NCBI GenBank assembly: GCA_014138095.1 | Contig: JACGXE010000013.1 | Coordinates: 46,335-110,334 of the forward strand | Reading direction: 5' to 3' | DNA length: 64,000 nucleotides | Origin: Ochrobactrum sp. RH2CCR150 | Lineage (GTDB): Bacteria > Pseudomonadota > Alphaproteobacteria > Rhizobiales > Rhizobiaceae | In this document: positions 32,468 through 42,499 of the stretch, piece after piece | Numbering within the stretch: position 1 is the stretch's first letter | Layout of the letters: each line of letters starts with the position of its first letter | Translations under genes and position numbers: made by a program | Notes under the pieces: generated by a model | Seen by the model: the letters and a program-made list of their open reading frames with translations, nothing else | Databases searched by the model: none | Told to the model about the DNA's origin: nothing

Positions 32468-34261
32468 ATGCAGGCGTCCGTACCACCCGACGATCAGTCG
32501 ACGCCTCACCCTCCTCTCGATTCCGGCCTGATCAGAGCCCAGCTCGAACGCATCCTTGCGAGCCCGGAATTTCCCAGTGTTGGCCGCAGCGCAGCGTTCC
32601 TCACATATGTCGTGCAGGAAAGTCTTGAAGGCCGCGGTGATCGGATCAAGGGATATACGATCGCCGTCGAGGTGTTCAAACGGTTCGAGGGATACACCCA
32701 GGACGACCCTGTCGTCCGGATAGAAGCAGGGAAGCTGCGACGCGCGCTGGAACGATACTACCTGACCGCCGGTCGCGATGACCAGATACGCATCGATATA
32801 CCCAAAGGTGGTTATGTGCCGACCTTCACGGTCGTCAGGTCACCGCCTGACATTGACCAGTCGCGAACCGTCGTTGCTCCCGCAATATTAGTCTCTCGCC
32901 CCCGCATCGACTGGCGTATCAAAAGTGCGGTCCTTGGACTTGCGCTTGCCACAAGCGTCGGGGTTGGCCTGTTCGCTGCCATCCAGGGGTTTACGCGCCT
33001 ATCCCCGGCCGACCATGACGAGCCGACGCTCGTCGTAGCCCCTTTCGCGAATCTGGGCGGCGGGCCCCAAGCCGGTCTCTATACGGCCGGACTGACAGAA
33101 GAGCTTCTGACGGCTCTTCCCCGCTTTAAGGAAATCAGGGTTTTCGGGCGGGAGACGTCGAAAAACCTGGCGGCCGACGTCGCGATCTCGCAGATCAGGA
33201 ATGAACTTGGAGCGCGGTTTCTATTAGCAGGCGGCGTGCGCATGTCGGGCAGCCGTATACGGGTCACGGCGCGTGTCCTCGACACGGAGAATGGTACGAT
33301 ACTCTGGTCGCAGGACTACGACGACGACACACAGTCGGGGGATTTGTTCGATATCCAGTCTGACGTCGCCAACAAGGTGGCAACAGCCATTGCACAGCCT
33401 TATGGCATCATGGCGAAAGCCGATGCCGCGAACCCACCGCCGAACGATCTTGGAACCCGTCAATGCGCGCTAAATTTTTACGAGTATCGAGGAGAATTAA
33501 GTGCAGAGCGGCATGCGCGTGTGCGCAGTTGTCTGGAAACGTCAGTCTCACGTTTCCCGTCCTTCGCCACCGGTTGGGCCATGCTGTCGATTATCTATCT
33601 CGACGAAGATCGGTTCCGTTTCAACACTAGGGTGGGCGGTCCGCCTCCTATCGTCCGCAGTCTTCAGGCAGCGCGGAACGCCGTTCAGCTCGAACCAGAC
33701 AATGTGCGGGGCCAGCAGGCGCTGATGACGTCCCTTTTCTTCAACCAGCAGGTAGCGGAAGCGCTGCGCATCGGAGAAAAGGCCCTGTCCATCAACCCCA
33801 ACGACACTGAACTCCTCGGCGAATTCGGCACACGCCTAGCGATGAGCGGTCAATGGAAACGCGGCTCTGAGATGCTTGACCGTGCGCTTGCCCTCAATCC
33901 TGGCGGCAGTGGATACTATCAAGGCACCCGAGCCCTGGCCGCCTACATGCTGCGCGACAAGGCGCGCGCAGTTATGAACATCAAGCAGGCCGACCTTCAG
34001 AAGTTCCCATTGTTTCACGCTGTGGCTGCTGTAATCTACGTCGACGCCGGCTTGATTGATGACGCCCGTCGGGAAGCAACAGTTTTCAATCAAATGCGTC
34101 CAGATTTCGCACCGAACATCGTCGCCGAACTTAAGGCACGGAACTTTACCCGGGAGGACAGTGCTCGATTGATCGCTGATGCCCGGAAGGCTGGGCTTCC
34201 AGTACCTGCGGAGCCAGACATTGCCGCGCTAGCGTCGACCGCTTCCTCCTCAGCCCCCTGA
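32468..34261 (+). CDS. membrane-bound regulator-like protein with TolB-like and TPR regions
   Basis: A 597-residue protein started at ATG 32468, which has GGGGA upstream; a TTG at 32429 is the alternative. Residues 18-125 match the cytoplasmic N-terminal domain of many rhizobial adenylate-cyclase-like/CadC-like proteins (SAAFLTYVVQESLEGRGDRI, DPVVRIEAGKLRRAL, KGGYVP). One membrane helix lies at about 151-173. The periplasmic part first has a TolB/FlgO-like domain (LVVAPFANLGG, FLLAGGVRMSG, ILWSQDYDD), then TPR-type repeats to the end. There is no cyclase catalytic domain. It heads the envelope cluster and could sense envelope state (inference). Confidence 0.75.
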   Translation: MQASVPPDDQSTPHPPLDSGLIRAQLERILASPEFPSVGRSAAFLTYVVQESLEGRGDRIKGYTIAVEVFKRFEGYTQDDPVVRIEAGKLRRALERYYLTAGRDDQIRIDIPKGGYVPTFTVVRSPPDIDQSRTVVAPAILVSRPRIDWRIKSAVLGLALATSVGVGLFAAIQGFTRLSPADHDEPTLVVAPFANLGGGPQAGLYTAGLTEELLTALPRFKEIRVFGRETSKNLAADVAISQIRNELGARFLLAGGVRMSGSRIRVTARVLDTENGTILWSQDYDDDTQSGDLFDIQSDVANKVATAIAQPYGIMAKADAANPPPNDLGTRQCALNFYEYRGELSAERHARVRSCLETSVSRFPSFATGWAMLSIIYLDEDRFRFNTRVGGPPPIVRSLQAARNAVQLEPDNVRGQQALMTSLFFNQQVAEALRIGEKALSINPNDTELLGEFGTRLAMSGQWKRGSEMLDRALALNPGGSGYYQGTRALAAYMLRDKARAVMNIKQADLQKFPLFHAVAAVIYVDAGLIDDARREATVFNQMRPDFAPNIVAELKARNFTREDSARLIADARKAGLPVPAEPDIAALASTASSSAP

Positions 34262-34358
34262 GAGAGAAAAAACCGACAGAATATACGAGAGGTTACGTTT
34301 AAATCTTTCATTCCTTCTGTAGCGTCGACCTAAATCAGGTTTCCACAGGCGGTTTGGC

Positions 34359-35522
34359 ATGAGAAAGATTGAAGCAATACGAGTCGGACCGTTGGTCGCG
34401 TGCGCGTTCTACATTGGCTCGCTGTGTGGCTGCGCAAGCCATGTCAAAGACGTAATTATTCCCGTTGCTGAAAGCGCTCCGACTGCCAGCAAGGTCAATA
34501 TGCTTATCACCACCACCCGCGCCCGGTCTTCTGTGCCCGGCGAGATGTTCAACGGAGCACGCGCCGCCGCACCATCCTTTGCGGATCTGACAGTCTCGAT
34601 ACCACCTGAGGATATCCGCAAGGTCGGAGAGGTAGCGTGGCCCAAACGGCTGCCGTCGAACCCGGCCAAGGATTTCGCCACGTTGAAGGCCGATGAGATC
34701 TCGCGTGAGCAGGCGCAGCACTGGCTGAGCGCATCAGTCCGCAAGAATGGGGACGGGAGCGTCCTCGTCTTCATCCACGGGTTCAACAACCGCTTTGAGG
34801 ATTCTGTCTACCGCTTCGCCCAGATCGTCCACGATTCAGGCGTAAAAAGCGCGCCCGTGCTGGTGACTTGGCCATCCAGGGGTGAATTGCTCGCATATGG
34901 TTACGACCGGGAAAGCACCAACTACACTCGCAACGCATTGGAACAGCTTTTCCAATATCTGGCCAAGGACCCAGAAGTGAAGGATGTCTCGATCCTCGCC
35001 CATTCGATGGGTAATTGGCTGGCGCTGGAATCATTACGGCAAATGGCGATCCGCAATAAACACTTGCCCGAGAAATTCAGCAACGTGATGCTCGCCGCGC
35101 CGGACGTCGACGTCGATGTCTTTCGCCAGCAGATTGCCGACATGGGCAAACAGCATCCACAATTCACTCTCTTCGTCTCCCGCGACGACAAGGCACTCGC
35201 CTTTTCCCGGCGGGTCTGGGGCGGCGTCTCCCGGCTGGGATCTATCGATCCGGAACAGGCTCCCTACAAGCAAGAGCTCGCAGACAGCAAGATCAGGGTT
35301 ATCGACCTCACGAAGATCAAGGTCGCAGACGGTCTCAACCATGGCAAGTTCGCCGAATCCCCCGAGATCGTCCGCCTAATCGGAGCGCGTATTTCACAAG
35401 GCCAGACCTTGACTGATAGCCGTCTTGGCGTCGGGGATGCGATCGCGGTTGCTACAAGCGGGGCGGCTGAAATTGCGGGCGACGTTGTGACCACTCCGCT
35501 CGTCGCGGGCAGGCGTAAGTAA
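34359..35522 (+). CDS. lipoprotein alpha/beta hydrolase, DUF900 family
   Basis: A 387-residue protein with a lipoprotein signal (SLCGC lipobox, Cys25 or close). The hydrolase domain carries VLVFIHGFNNRFEDS, WPSRGELLAYGYDRESTN and nucleophile elbow ILAHSMGNWLALESL, all marks of DUF900. An acid (SRDDKAL) and a C-terminal NHGKF histidine complete the triad. Probably anchored in the membrane facing the periplasm. Substrate unknown. Second gene of the rightward cluster. Confidence 0.83.
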   Translation: MRKIEAIRVGPLVACAFYIGSLCGCASHVKDVIIPVAESAPTASKVNMLITTTRARSSVPGEMFNGARAAAPSFADLTVSIPPEDIRKVGEVAWPKRLPSNPAKDFATLKADEISREQAQHWLSASVRKNGDGSVLVFIHGFNNRFEDSVYRFAQIVHDSGVKSAPVLVTWPSRGELLAYGYDRESTNYTRNALEQLFQYLAKDPEVKDVSILAHSMGNWLALESLRQMAIRNKHLPEKFSNVMLAAPDVDVDVFRQQIADMGKQHPQFTLFVSRDDKALAFSRRVWGGVSRLGSIDPEQAPYKQELADSKIRVIDLTKIKVADGLNHGKFAESPEIVRLIGARISQGQTLTDSRLGVGDAIAVATSGAAEIAGDVVTTPLVAGRRK

Positions 35523-35607
35523 CAGTAACCTACTTATTAATCACTCGGCTTTCGGACAGTCTCGTATCGTCCCCATCAACATGGGGACCCGGCTGAAGGA
35601 TTCTCGC

Positions 35608-36396
35608 ATGAATAACTTGTTGTCGTCTGCAGCTTTGATTTCGCTGACGCTCCTGCTCTCGGACTTTGGATACACAGCCGACCTGACGTCGCTGTCCCCA
35701 GACGCGAAGGTTGAAAGTACACCCGATGGGTGGCGGTTCACCATCACCCCGTACTTCTGGCTGGCAGGAATTTCTGGTAATGCCGCCTCAATGGGACTTC
35801 CCGAGGTTCATTTAGACCCGTCGTTCGGCGATGTGTTTCAAAATATCGATTTTGCCTTCATGGCGGCAGGAGAAGCGCGATACGGCCGATATAGCATCGT
35901 CGGAGACGTTATCTACACGCAACTTGGGGCCGTCGCCACAACGCGCCACGGCATCTTTGCCGATAGCGTGGACGTCACTTCGAAGACTTTTGCAGGACTG
36001 CTCGGCGCCGGCTACGCAGTCCTCGATGACCCCACGGGGCATCTTGATGTCGTCCTCGGTACGCGAATCTGGTCAGTCAACAACACGGTCAGTTTCAATG
36101 GTGGCCTTCTTGGTGGACGTGAAGCGAAGGACGGCGCGACTTGGGTCGACGCCATAGCGGGCATTCGCGGCAACTACTTCTTTACACCGAACATCTACCT
36201 GACCGGCTGGAGTCTCGTCGGTACGGGTGGTGCCAACCTCGACTGGGATGTACAGGCGGGGTTTGGCTACAAGTTTAACGACACTGTTTCTGCGGTCGCG
36301 GGTTACCGGGCTCTCGGCGTCAACTACAGCAACGACGGTTTCATCTTCGACGTCATTCAGCAAGGACCCATCCTGGGCCTTACCGTACATTTCTAG
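35608..36396 (+). CDS. outer-membrane beta-barrel protein
   Basis: A 262-residue protein with a signal peptide (MNNLLSSAALISLTLLLSDF, cut near YTADL). The mature part is made of alternating strands such as WRFTITPYFWLAGISG, YSIVGDVIYTQL, YFFTPNIYLTGWSLVG and GAGYAVL, and ends in the C-terminal aromatic VHF typical of barrel insertion. It resembles rhizobial hypothetical OMPs. Starts after GGCTGAAGGA-like sequence; the nine-codon-longer start is less likely. Confidence 0.78.
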   Translation: MNNLLSSAALISLTLLLSDFGYTADLTSLSPDAKVESTPDGWRFTITPYFWLAGISGNAASMGLPEVHLDPSFGDVFQNIDFAFMAAGEARYGRYSIVGDVIYTQLGAVATTRHGIFADSVDVTSKTFAGLLGAGYAVLDDPTGHLDVVLGTRIWSVNNTVSFNGGLLGGREAKDGATWVDAIAGIRGNYFFTPNIYLTGWSLVGTGGANLDWDVQAGFGYKFNDTVSAVAGYRALGVNYSNDGFIFDVIQQGPILGLTVHF

Positions 36397-36667
36397 AGAG
36401 GCGGCATGAAAGTTGTAAAACGAAGCCTCTGGATGAAGACCGCATTAACGCGCCTTCCGGGTGAAGGAGCAATTAAGCGAGCTCCTATCTATTCGTCGCT
36501 TACCAACACCCGCCGGTGCGCCAACTGGGGCAACATCGCACAAGCAGGATTCGAAGGATGGAAACGCCTCGCCCGTTGGCGTTCTTCTTTCGCGAGTGAC
36601 ACGAGGCAAGACCTATTTGAACAGCCGCGCGACCAAAACCACCAATTCGAACAAAGGGAGTAAACCG

Positions 36668-37063
36668 ATGAGAATCTTCAAAGCGTTCGGCGACGCCATT
36701 GCCGCGATCGCAGTCCTTATTATTACAGCTGCACCGTTGGTTGGAGCGATGCCGGCCGAAGCCCGGCGGGCAGTCGCCGCGTGCGGCCCCAGGGGCTGTG
36801 GTGCCGCAGCCTGCGGGCCACGGGGATGTGCAGCTACTGGCACTCATCGGCCCGCTCATGGTGCGGCGCGACGAGGTGTCGTTGTGGTCCAACCACATCG
36901 TTATTGGCGTCCAGGTGGTGCGATCGCCGCTGGCGCCGCAATCGGTTTCGTTGCAGGCGCATCCGCAACAGCAATCGCAGGCAACCCACCGCAGCCAGGT
37001 CAGTGCTGGTACTACACGTCGCCTGCGAAAACGACAGGCTTCTGGGACGTCTGTCCTAAGTGA
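36668..37063 (+). CDS. small exported glycine/cysteine-rich protein
   Basis: A 131-residue protein with AAGGGAG before its ATG. After a signal peptide (cut near EARRA) it has a duplicated ACGPRGCGA/ACGPRGCAA unit, an HR-rich middle, a glycine-zipper hydrophobic stretch (GGAIAAGAAIGFVAGASATA) and a WYYTSPAKTTGFWDVCPK tail. The architecture is common in Bradyrhizobium- and Ochrobactrum-type hypotheticals. Function unknown; possibly envelope-associated. Confidence 0.62.
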   Translation: MRIFKAFGDAIAAIAVLIITAAPLVGAMPAEARRAVAACGPRGCGAAACGPRGCAATGTHRPAHGAARRGVVVVQPHRYWRPGGAIAAGAAIGFVAGASATAIAGNPPQPGQCWYYTSPAKTTGFWDVCPK

Positions 37064-37209
37064 CGCGCATAATGAGCATCTAGGGTGAGTTTCAATGCCT
37101 CGCCGTAATCACCTGGATCTCACCGCCGGACGAAACGCCCCAATACGTCCGGCGGAGCTCCACGACCAAACATCTTCTGCATGCCGATACCCGCAATTGA
37201 TCTGAAGGA

Positions 37210-39264
37210 ATGAACCCGTTGCGCTTCGCTTTGACAGCCTTATTCGCATGGATCACCCTCGCCGCTCTTGGATGCACCGGTTGGGCGCAACAGGCCGCAC
37301 CCGATCTGCCGCCCGCCAAGGCGCAGCAGTTCCTCGAACTGCTAAACGACCCGGAGCTGAAGGTTTGGCTCGAAGGGAGAGCTGTACCTCCACCTCTGCA
37401 AGGCGGCCCGTCGGTTAGCGACGCTGTTACTCAATGGGAGGGCGCACTTCACAGCCGGATCAATGCACTGGTTACCGCCTTCCCCCGTATCCCGAGCGAG
37501 GTCGCCAACGCTGCGGGTATCGTCTCCCGCGACGTCAACGCCGGTCAACCAGGTTTGGTCATCGGCCTATTGATAGTACTGGTCGCCGTGGGTTTCGGTG
37601 CTGAATGGATCGCGCGACGGATGCTTGATCGTGCGCGTAACCCAGTTGACGATATAGCGGTAGGCGGCGTACTACCGGATTTGATCTGCCTGCTTACCTT
37701 CGCGATAACGAGTGTTGGCACGTTTCTGGCATTCGATTGGGCGCCTCTGCTACGCAGGGTCGTCTTGCTGTTGCTCATTGCTTTCATAGTGTTTCGAGCA
37801 GTCCGCATCCTCGCGCGCGGGATAGTTCTCCTCGCAGCTGGCAACGCCGCGCCAAAACAAGTTGCACCGATTGCGACGAGCGGTTCGGCGCAATCGTTCT
37901 GGCTTTCCCGAACGTGCTGGATCGCCGGTGTCTTCCTTTTTGGCTGGGCCATTGTCAGTCTGATGCCGGCACTTGGTTTCTCGAACGAAGTAAAGGCGCT
38001 CACGGCATTCGTGTTAGGCTTGGGTATCCTGGCTATTGCAATCGAGGTGGTTTGGCGCCGACCAGACGAATCTGGGTCCCTGGTCAGACGCATGATTTTG
38101 ACGCTCTGTCTTGTCGTTCTGTGGATTGCCTGGGTAGCAGGTCTGCTTGGTCTGGTAAGCCTTGGTATTCTTGTGCTGTTTCTGCCGGCCACTGTGCGCG
38201 GAGCAGGCATTATCGCGCAGGAGCTTGCTAGAAAGACCAGACGTGGTGGCGCCGTCGGCGTGGTGCTCGATGTTGTTATAGAGAGAGGAGCAAGGGCAGC
38301 AGTCATTGCTGGAGCCGTGGCATGGCTCGCTTACGTCTGGAACATTATGGCGGCCAGACTTGCTGGCAGCGCCACCGCAGGCACAGTTGTGTCAGGTGTG
38401 CTGAACGCTGTTGTGATCCTGCTTCTCGCCGATTTCCTTTGGCAATTATCCAAGCGACTGATCGACTACAAGCTCCATCTTACCGGACAGCTGGGCGGCA
38501 CCGCGGAGGACGTCGCCCGGGACGGAAGGCTCAAAACGTTGTTGCCGATCTTCCGGAATGTGTTGGCGGCATTCATCGCTGTGGCTACTGCGCTTACGAT
38601 CCTCTCGGGCCTGGGTGTGCAAATTGGACCATTGATTGCCGGTGCGGGTGTGTTCGGTGTGGCTATCGGCTTCGGGTCGCAGACCCTAGTAAAGGACGTG
38701 CTCAGTGGCGTCTTTTATATGCTCGATGACGCGTTCCGGGTTGGCGAATATATTCAGAGCGGGTCCTATAAAGGCACGGTCGAATCCTTCAGTCTGCGGT
38801 CGGTGAGACTTCGCCACCATCGCGGACCGGTATTCACGGTTCCGTTTGGAGAACTTGGTGCAGTCCAGAACATGAGCCGTGACTGGGTGATCGACAAGAT
38901 GACCATTCGCCTTACGTACGATTCCGATGTCGATCTGGCGCGCAAGCTTATTAAGAAGATCGGTCAGGAGCTCGCCACGGATTCAGAGTTCGCGGCCGAC
39001 ACGATCCAGCCGCTCAAAATGCAGGGTATCGAGAATTTCGGAGATTTCGCAATCGAACTCAGGTTGAAACTGACGACAAGGCCCGGTGCCCAGTTCCCAA
39101 TCAAGCGGCGGGCACTGATGATGATCAAAAAGGCCTTTGCCGACAATGGGATCAAGATTGCTGTGCCAACCGTGCATGTCGAGGGGAGTGCCACGGATGC
39201 CGCCGCCGCTGCACAACAGATGATCCAGAGCAAGGAGGCTGCGGAGCGCGCAGCAAACCAATAA
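37210..39264 (+). CDS. mechanosensitive ion channel, MscS family
   Basis: A 684-residue MscS-family protein: signal peptide, a periplasmic part, about nine to ten membrane helices and the MscS core near residues 440-650. The pore helix and beta domain read GAGVFGVAIGFGSQTLVKDVLSGVFYMLDDAFRVGEYI, then VESFSLRSVRLRHHRGPVFTVPFGELG. This is the YbdG/YnaI-like long form. It sits in the middle of the envelope cluster and would release solutes on hypo-osmotic shock. Confidence 0.88.
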   Translation: MNPLRFALTALFAWITLAALGCTGWAQQAAPDLPPAKAQQFLELLNDPELKVWLEGRAVPPPLQGGPSVSDAVTQWEGALHSRINALVTAFPRIPSEVANAAGIVSRDVNAGQPGLVIGLLIVLVAVGFGAEWIARRMLDRARNPVDDIAVGGVLPDLICLLTFAITSVGTFLAFDWAPLLRRVVLLLLIAFIVFRAVRILARGIVLLAAGNAAPKQVAPIATSGSAQSFWLSRTCWIAGVFLFGWAIVSLMPALGFSNEVKALTAFVLGLGILAIAIEVVWRRPDESGSLVRRMILTLCLVVLWIAWVAGLLGLVSLGILVLFLPATVRGAGIIAQELARKTRRGGAVGVVLDVVIERGARAAVIAGAVAWLAYVWNIMAARLAGSATAGTVVSGVLNAVVILLLADFLWQLSKRLIDYKLHLTGQLGGTAEDVARDGRLKTLLPIFRNVLAAFIAVATALTILSGLGVQIGPLIAGAGVFGVAIGFGSQTLVKDVLSGVFYMLDDAFRVGEYIQSGSYKGTVESFSLRSVRLRHHRGPVFTVPFGELGAVQNMSRDWVIDKMTIRLTYDSDVDLARKLIKKIGQELATDSEFAADTIQPLKMQGIENFGDFAIELRLKLTTRPGAQFPIKRRALMMIKKAFADNGIKIAVPTVHVEGSATDAAAAAQQMIQSKEAAERAANQ

Positions 39265-39443
39265 TAACTCAATGACTTAACCAATTCTCGTAATCATAAC
39301 AACTGGATTGGACGTGGATAATGGTGAGACGGTTCCTTGAAAAATCTCTGTGCGGCAAGGATGTCCTAAGAGGAAGGTGCTCAAAGCAAACAACCTTGTC
39401 CTACTTGATAATTGGTCAGCGAAGCGAAGAAAGGGCTTTTGAG

Positions 39444-41045
39444 GTGAAAAAAGCGACGAGTATAACATCGAGGTGGGTCGGCCGAGTTTGGCGCCACGCG
39501 CTGATATTGATGATCACTGGTAGTGCGGCCGCCTGGTCCGCCCAGGCCGCCGAAAAAACGCCCGGCTACAATTACAAGATTCCCGAAGCCATCATGACCC
39601 CAGATCAGGTGGAAACTCCGCTCGGGACACTGAATTTCTTCGACGGGATGCCGGACAAGGACACGGTTGACAAGCTCTATGACAATCTCGATCGCATGCG
39701 CGGAGTCGAAACCTTCCTGAACGGCGTGCCCGCCGCCTCCATCGAGAGCATTCGGCTCGGCTCACTGGAACTGGGCGCCGACACGTCCAACAAAGTCATC
39801 CTTATGGAACAGTTGCTGGACTCCGCGCCGCTGTTCCTGACCGGCAACACCGATACGGTCTATGGCATGGCTATGCTCGATCTGCAGAAGGAGGGACCGA
39901 CGGTCATTGAGGTTCCGGTAGGCTCCGGACCCGGCACGGTCAACGATGCCTTTTTCCGCTTCGTCGCCGACATGGGCGCTCCGGGGCTCGATCGCGGCAA
40001 GGGTGGTAAGTACCTGATCCTGCCGCCCGACTACAAAGGCGATCTCAATCCGCCCGTTGGCGGTGCGCAGGCCGAGGTCGAGGGTCAGAAGTACTTCGTC
40101 TCGAAGTCGACCAGCTACGTGAACTGGCTGATCCTGCGCGGCTTCCTGGTGGATGGAAAGCCCGACGCCGCAGTGGCGTCGTTCAAGAATGGGCTGAAGG
40201 TCTATCCGCTCGCCAAGCGCGATACCCCGCCAGCGATGGAGTTCATCGACGGATCGCGGAAGTCCTGGAACACGATCCACGCAAACAACTTCAATTTCTT
40301 CGAGGAGCTCCACACCGTCATCGAACGTGAGCCGACCTCGATGCTCGACCGTGAAATGCTAGGCCTGTTTGCTTCTGTCGGCATCGAGAAGGGCAAGCCG
40401 TTTGCTCCAGACGAGCGGATGAAGAAACTGCTCACCGAAGCGGTGGCAGTCGGTAACGCAACCGCCCGCGCGCTGTTGTTCCGGCCACGTCTCGACGGGG
40501 TCCAGCTCTATCCGAACAGCGCTTGGAGCACGGCCTTCGTGGGCGGCAACTATCAGTGGCTCCGGGACGAAGGCAACGGCGGTCGCGATCTCGACGCCAG
40601 GACTCTTTTCTTCTATCAGGCGACGGTGAACACCCCGGCCATGGTGCAGAAAATGGTCGGCGCCGGTTCGCAATACGCATATGCTGTAACCGACGCCAAC
40701 GGCGATTATCTGGATGGCGCGAAGACCTACAGGCTTCGCATTCCCGCCAATGCGCCCGCCAAGGACTTCTGGTCCGTGGTGATTTACGATCCGCAGACGC
40801 GCTCCGAGCTGCAGACGGGCCAGACCTTCCCGAGCAAGAACAATAGACGCGACAAGCTCATCGAGAACATCGACGGTTCGGTCGAGCTCTATTTCGGCCC
40901 GAAGGCTCCCGATGGCCAGGAAGCGAACTGGATTCAGACCATTCCCGGCAAGGGATGGTACACGCTGCTTCGGCTTTATGGGCCGCTCGAACCTTGGTTC
41001 GACAAGACCTGGCGACCCGGGGAGTTCGAGGAGGTCAAGCCGTAG
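39444..41045 (+). CDS. exported DUF1254/DUF1214 protein
   Basis: A 533-residue protein if started at GTG 39444 (GAAAGGG upstream), which gives a clean signal peptide (RVWRHALILMITGSAAAWSA, cut near AQAAE); the ATG at 39321 would add 41 unlike residues. The N-terminal half is DUF1254 (TPLGTLNFFDGMP, GNTDTVYGMAMLDLQKEGPT), the C-terminal half DUF1214 (FWSVVIYDPQTRSELQTGQT, SVELYFGPKAP, NWIQTIPGKGWYTLLRLYGP). The pair is widespread in proteobacteria; function unknown, periplasmic by signal. Confidence 0.86.
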   Translation: MKKATSITSRWVGRVWRHALILMITGSAAAWSAQAAEKTPGYNYKIPEAIMTPDQVETPLGTLNFFDGMPDKDTVDKLYDNLDRMRGVETFLNGVPAASIESIRLGSLELGADTSNKVILMEQLLDSAPLFLTGNTDTVYGMAMLDLQKEGPTVIEVPVGSGPGTVNDAFFRFVADMGAPGLDRGKGGKYLILPPDYKGDLNPPVGGAQAEVEGQKYFVSKSTSYVNWLILRGFLVDGKPDAAVASFKNGLKVYPLAKRDTPPAMEFIDGSRKSWNTIHANNFNFFEELHTVIEREPTSMLDREMLGLFASVGIEKGKPFAPDERMKKLLTEAVAVGNATARALLFRPRLDGVQLYPNSAWSTAFVGGNYQWLRDEGNGGRDLDARTLFFYQATVNTPAMVQKMVGAGSQYAYAVTDANGDYLDGAKTYRLRIPANAPAKDFWSVVIYDPQTRSELQTGQTFPSKNNRRDKLIENIDGSVELYFGPKAPDGQEANWIQTIPGKGWYTLLRLYGPLEPWFDKTWRPGEFEEVKP

Positions 41046-41161
41046 GGTTCCATTTGATCCAGAACAACATGGCAAGGGTGCCGGTAGTCGGGACGCACCC
41101 TCGCCTCCAACAGTCTTCCAACGCATGTTCCAAGAACAGCGCCTACATCTGAGGGATAATC

Positions 41162-41695
41162 ATGAGAAATTTTTCGACACTCATCGCCGCAACAGCACTG
41201 GCGTTTTCATGGGCGACGGCAATCTGCGCCCAGGAAAATCCGCTTCCGAAAGCCAGCGATACCCTGGTCAAATATGGAGAGGACGTCAAGGGCTGGACCA
41301 TCTACGCAAATAAAACACGCGGCGATTGTCTGATCGTGAGCACATTCGGTCCAGGTGCGGTGCAAATGGGAGTCGCCGCCGACAAATCGGTCGGGTACCT
41401 GGGCGTGTTCACAAAATTGGATATAGGCGTTCAGAACGGAAACAAGCGAATCTTCGTTGCCCTAGATAACCATCTCTACGAAGGCGTGGTCACCACCACG
41501 GCCGGCCAACTCAAAGGCGGATATTCCGGCGGCTACATTTTAACGGACGATCCGACGTTCAAACGTGACGTGGCAAAGAAATACACGATGACCGTGTTTC
41601 CGGAAACTCAGGGTGCCTTTGTCGTCGATCTGGAGGGAACCTTCAAGGCAATGGCAGCGGGTCGCAAATGTCTTTCCGAACAAAAGGCCGGCTGA
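41162..41695 (+). CDS. exported hypothetical protein
   Basis: A 177-residue protein with signal peptide (cut near AICAQE). Mature domain: VKGWTIYANKTRGDCLIVST, then strand-rich sequence ending KCLSEQKAG, with two cysteines that may pair. Resembles invasion-associated-locus-B-like or similar small periplasmic proteins, but I cannot name it firmly. Last gene of the rightward envelope cluster, 116 bases after the DUF1254 gene. Confidence 0.65.
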   Translation: MRNFSTLIAATALAFSWATAICAQENPLPKASDTLVKYGEDVKGWTIYANKTRGDCLIVSTFGPGAVQMGVAADKSVGYLGVFTKLDIGVQNGNKRIFVALDNHLYEGVVTTTAGQLKGGYSGGYILTDDPTFKRDVAKKYTMTVFPETQGAFVVDLEGTFKAMAAGRKCLSEQKAG

Positions 41696-42221
41696 CGATG
41701 TAGCAGATTTCCGACGCGGTCGATCCGTGCGGGGCCGCGTTGCGCCGGCCCCGTTGACGAAGTCGATCGATCATCGCGGTGCGGACGATCGCCTCGTTTG
41801 CTAACCCGTCCAGCCTCGTTTCGTAGGTCTGCGCTGACCGATGATCGGCGGCTCGGATGCGCCGAAAGCGCGCCGCGTGTCCGCTGACACGTTTCTCCAT
41901 CCACACTGTACCGGCGCTTCTGGCGAAGACGGTTGCCTGGCAGGACTATCGGGCCGGACAACGCTCGCTAGAACAGGCCGTCAAACGGCTGGCGCACAAC
42001 AAGAAAACTGGGCAAAGGAATAGCCAGCTGGTAGCGCTTGGCGCAGCATGTGTCAGCTTTTCTAGAATGCAACCGGAGCCAGATCAAAAACCTGCCTTCG
42101 GCGCGATCATCCGCTCTCAAGTTCCATGCTCTTGAAGGAATAGGAACCACCGGCCCCCGCAACAGGCGGTGTGTTGATTGCCATTCAAAATTCTCGGGTG
42201 CTAACGACCGGAATGGGGCCG
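41696..42221. other. gene-free stretch
   Basis: About 520 bases. A 92-codon plus-strand frame exists without ribosome site. The right edge is one copy of a 21-base direct repeat (42201-42221). Confidence 0.4.
42201..42221. repeat. 21-base direct repeat, left copy
   Basis: Starts CTAACGACC and ends GGGGCCG; identical to 42937-42957. The two copies bracket 715 bases that hold two small leftward genes. Confidence 0.6.
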
Positions 42222-42419
42222 TTATTGGAGACCGGAATCCTTCAAACTTGCGCGAATTCTATCCAACTGACTAATGATCACTGATATGCCGAAACAAATA
42301 GATCCAAGCCCAAATGATAATGTACCAAGCACCAGTCGTTGTAATGACGGCGCATCAACAATGAATAGCAAACCAATTAGGATCTGAACCAATCCAAGAA
42401 TGAAAACCACGAACTTCAT
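42222..42419 (-). CDS. small membrane protein
   Basis: A 65-residue protein with two hydrophobic segments (MKFVVFILGLVQILIGLLFI; LVLGTLSFGLGSICFGISVI) and a short charged end. GGATGA precedes the ATG. Family unknown. It lies inside the 21-base direct repeats, 80 bases after the small exported-protein gene, and reads the same way. Confidence 0.55.
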   Translation of the reverse strand: MKFVVFILGLVQILIGLLFIVDAPSLQRLVLGTLSFGLGSICFGISVIISQLDRIRASLKDSGLQ

Positions 42420-42499
42420 TATTTTTCATCCGCCTGTGCTGGTTGGATATTGAACAACACAAGTATCGAGGCCGTCGGCCGCCAAAATAGCGAATTGCA

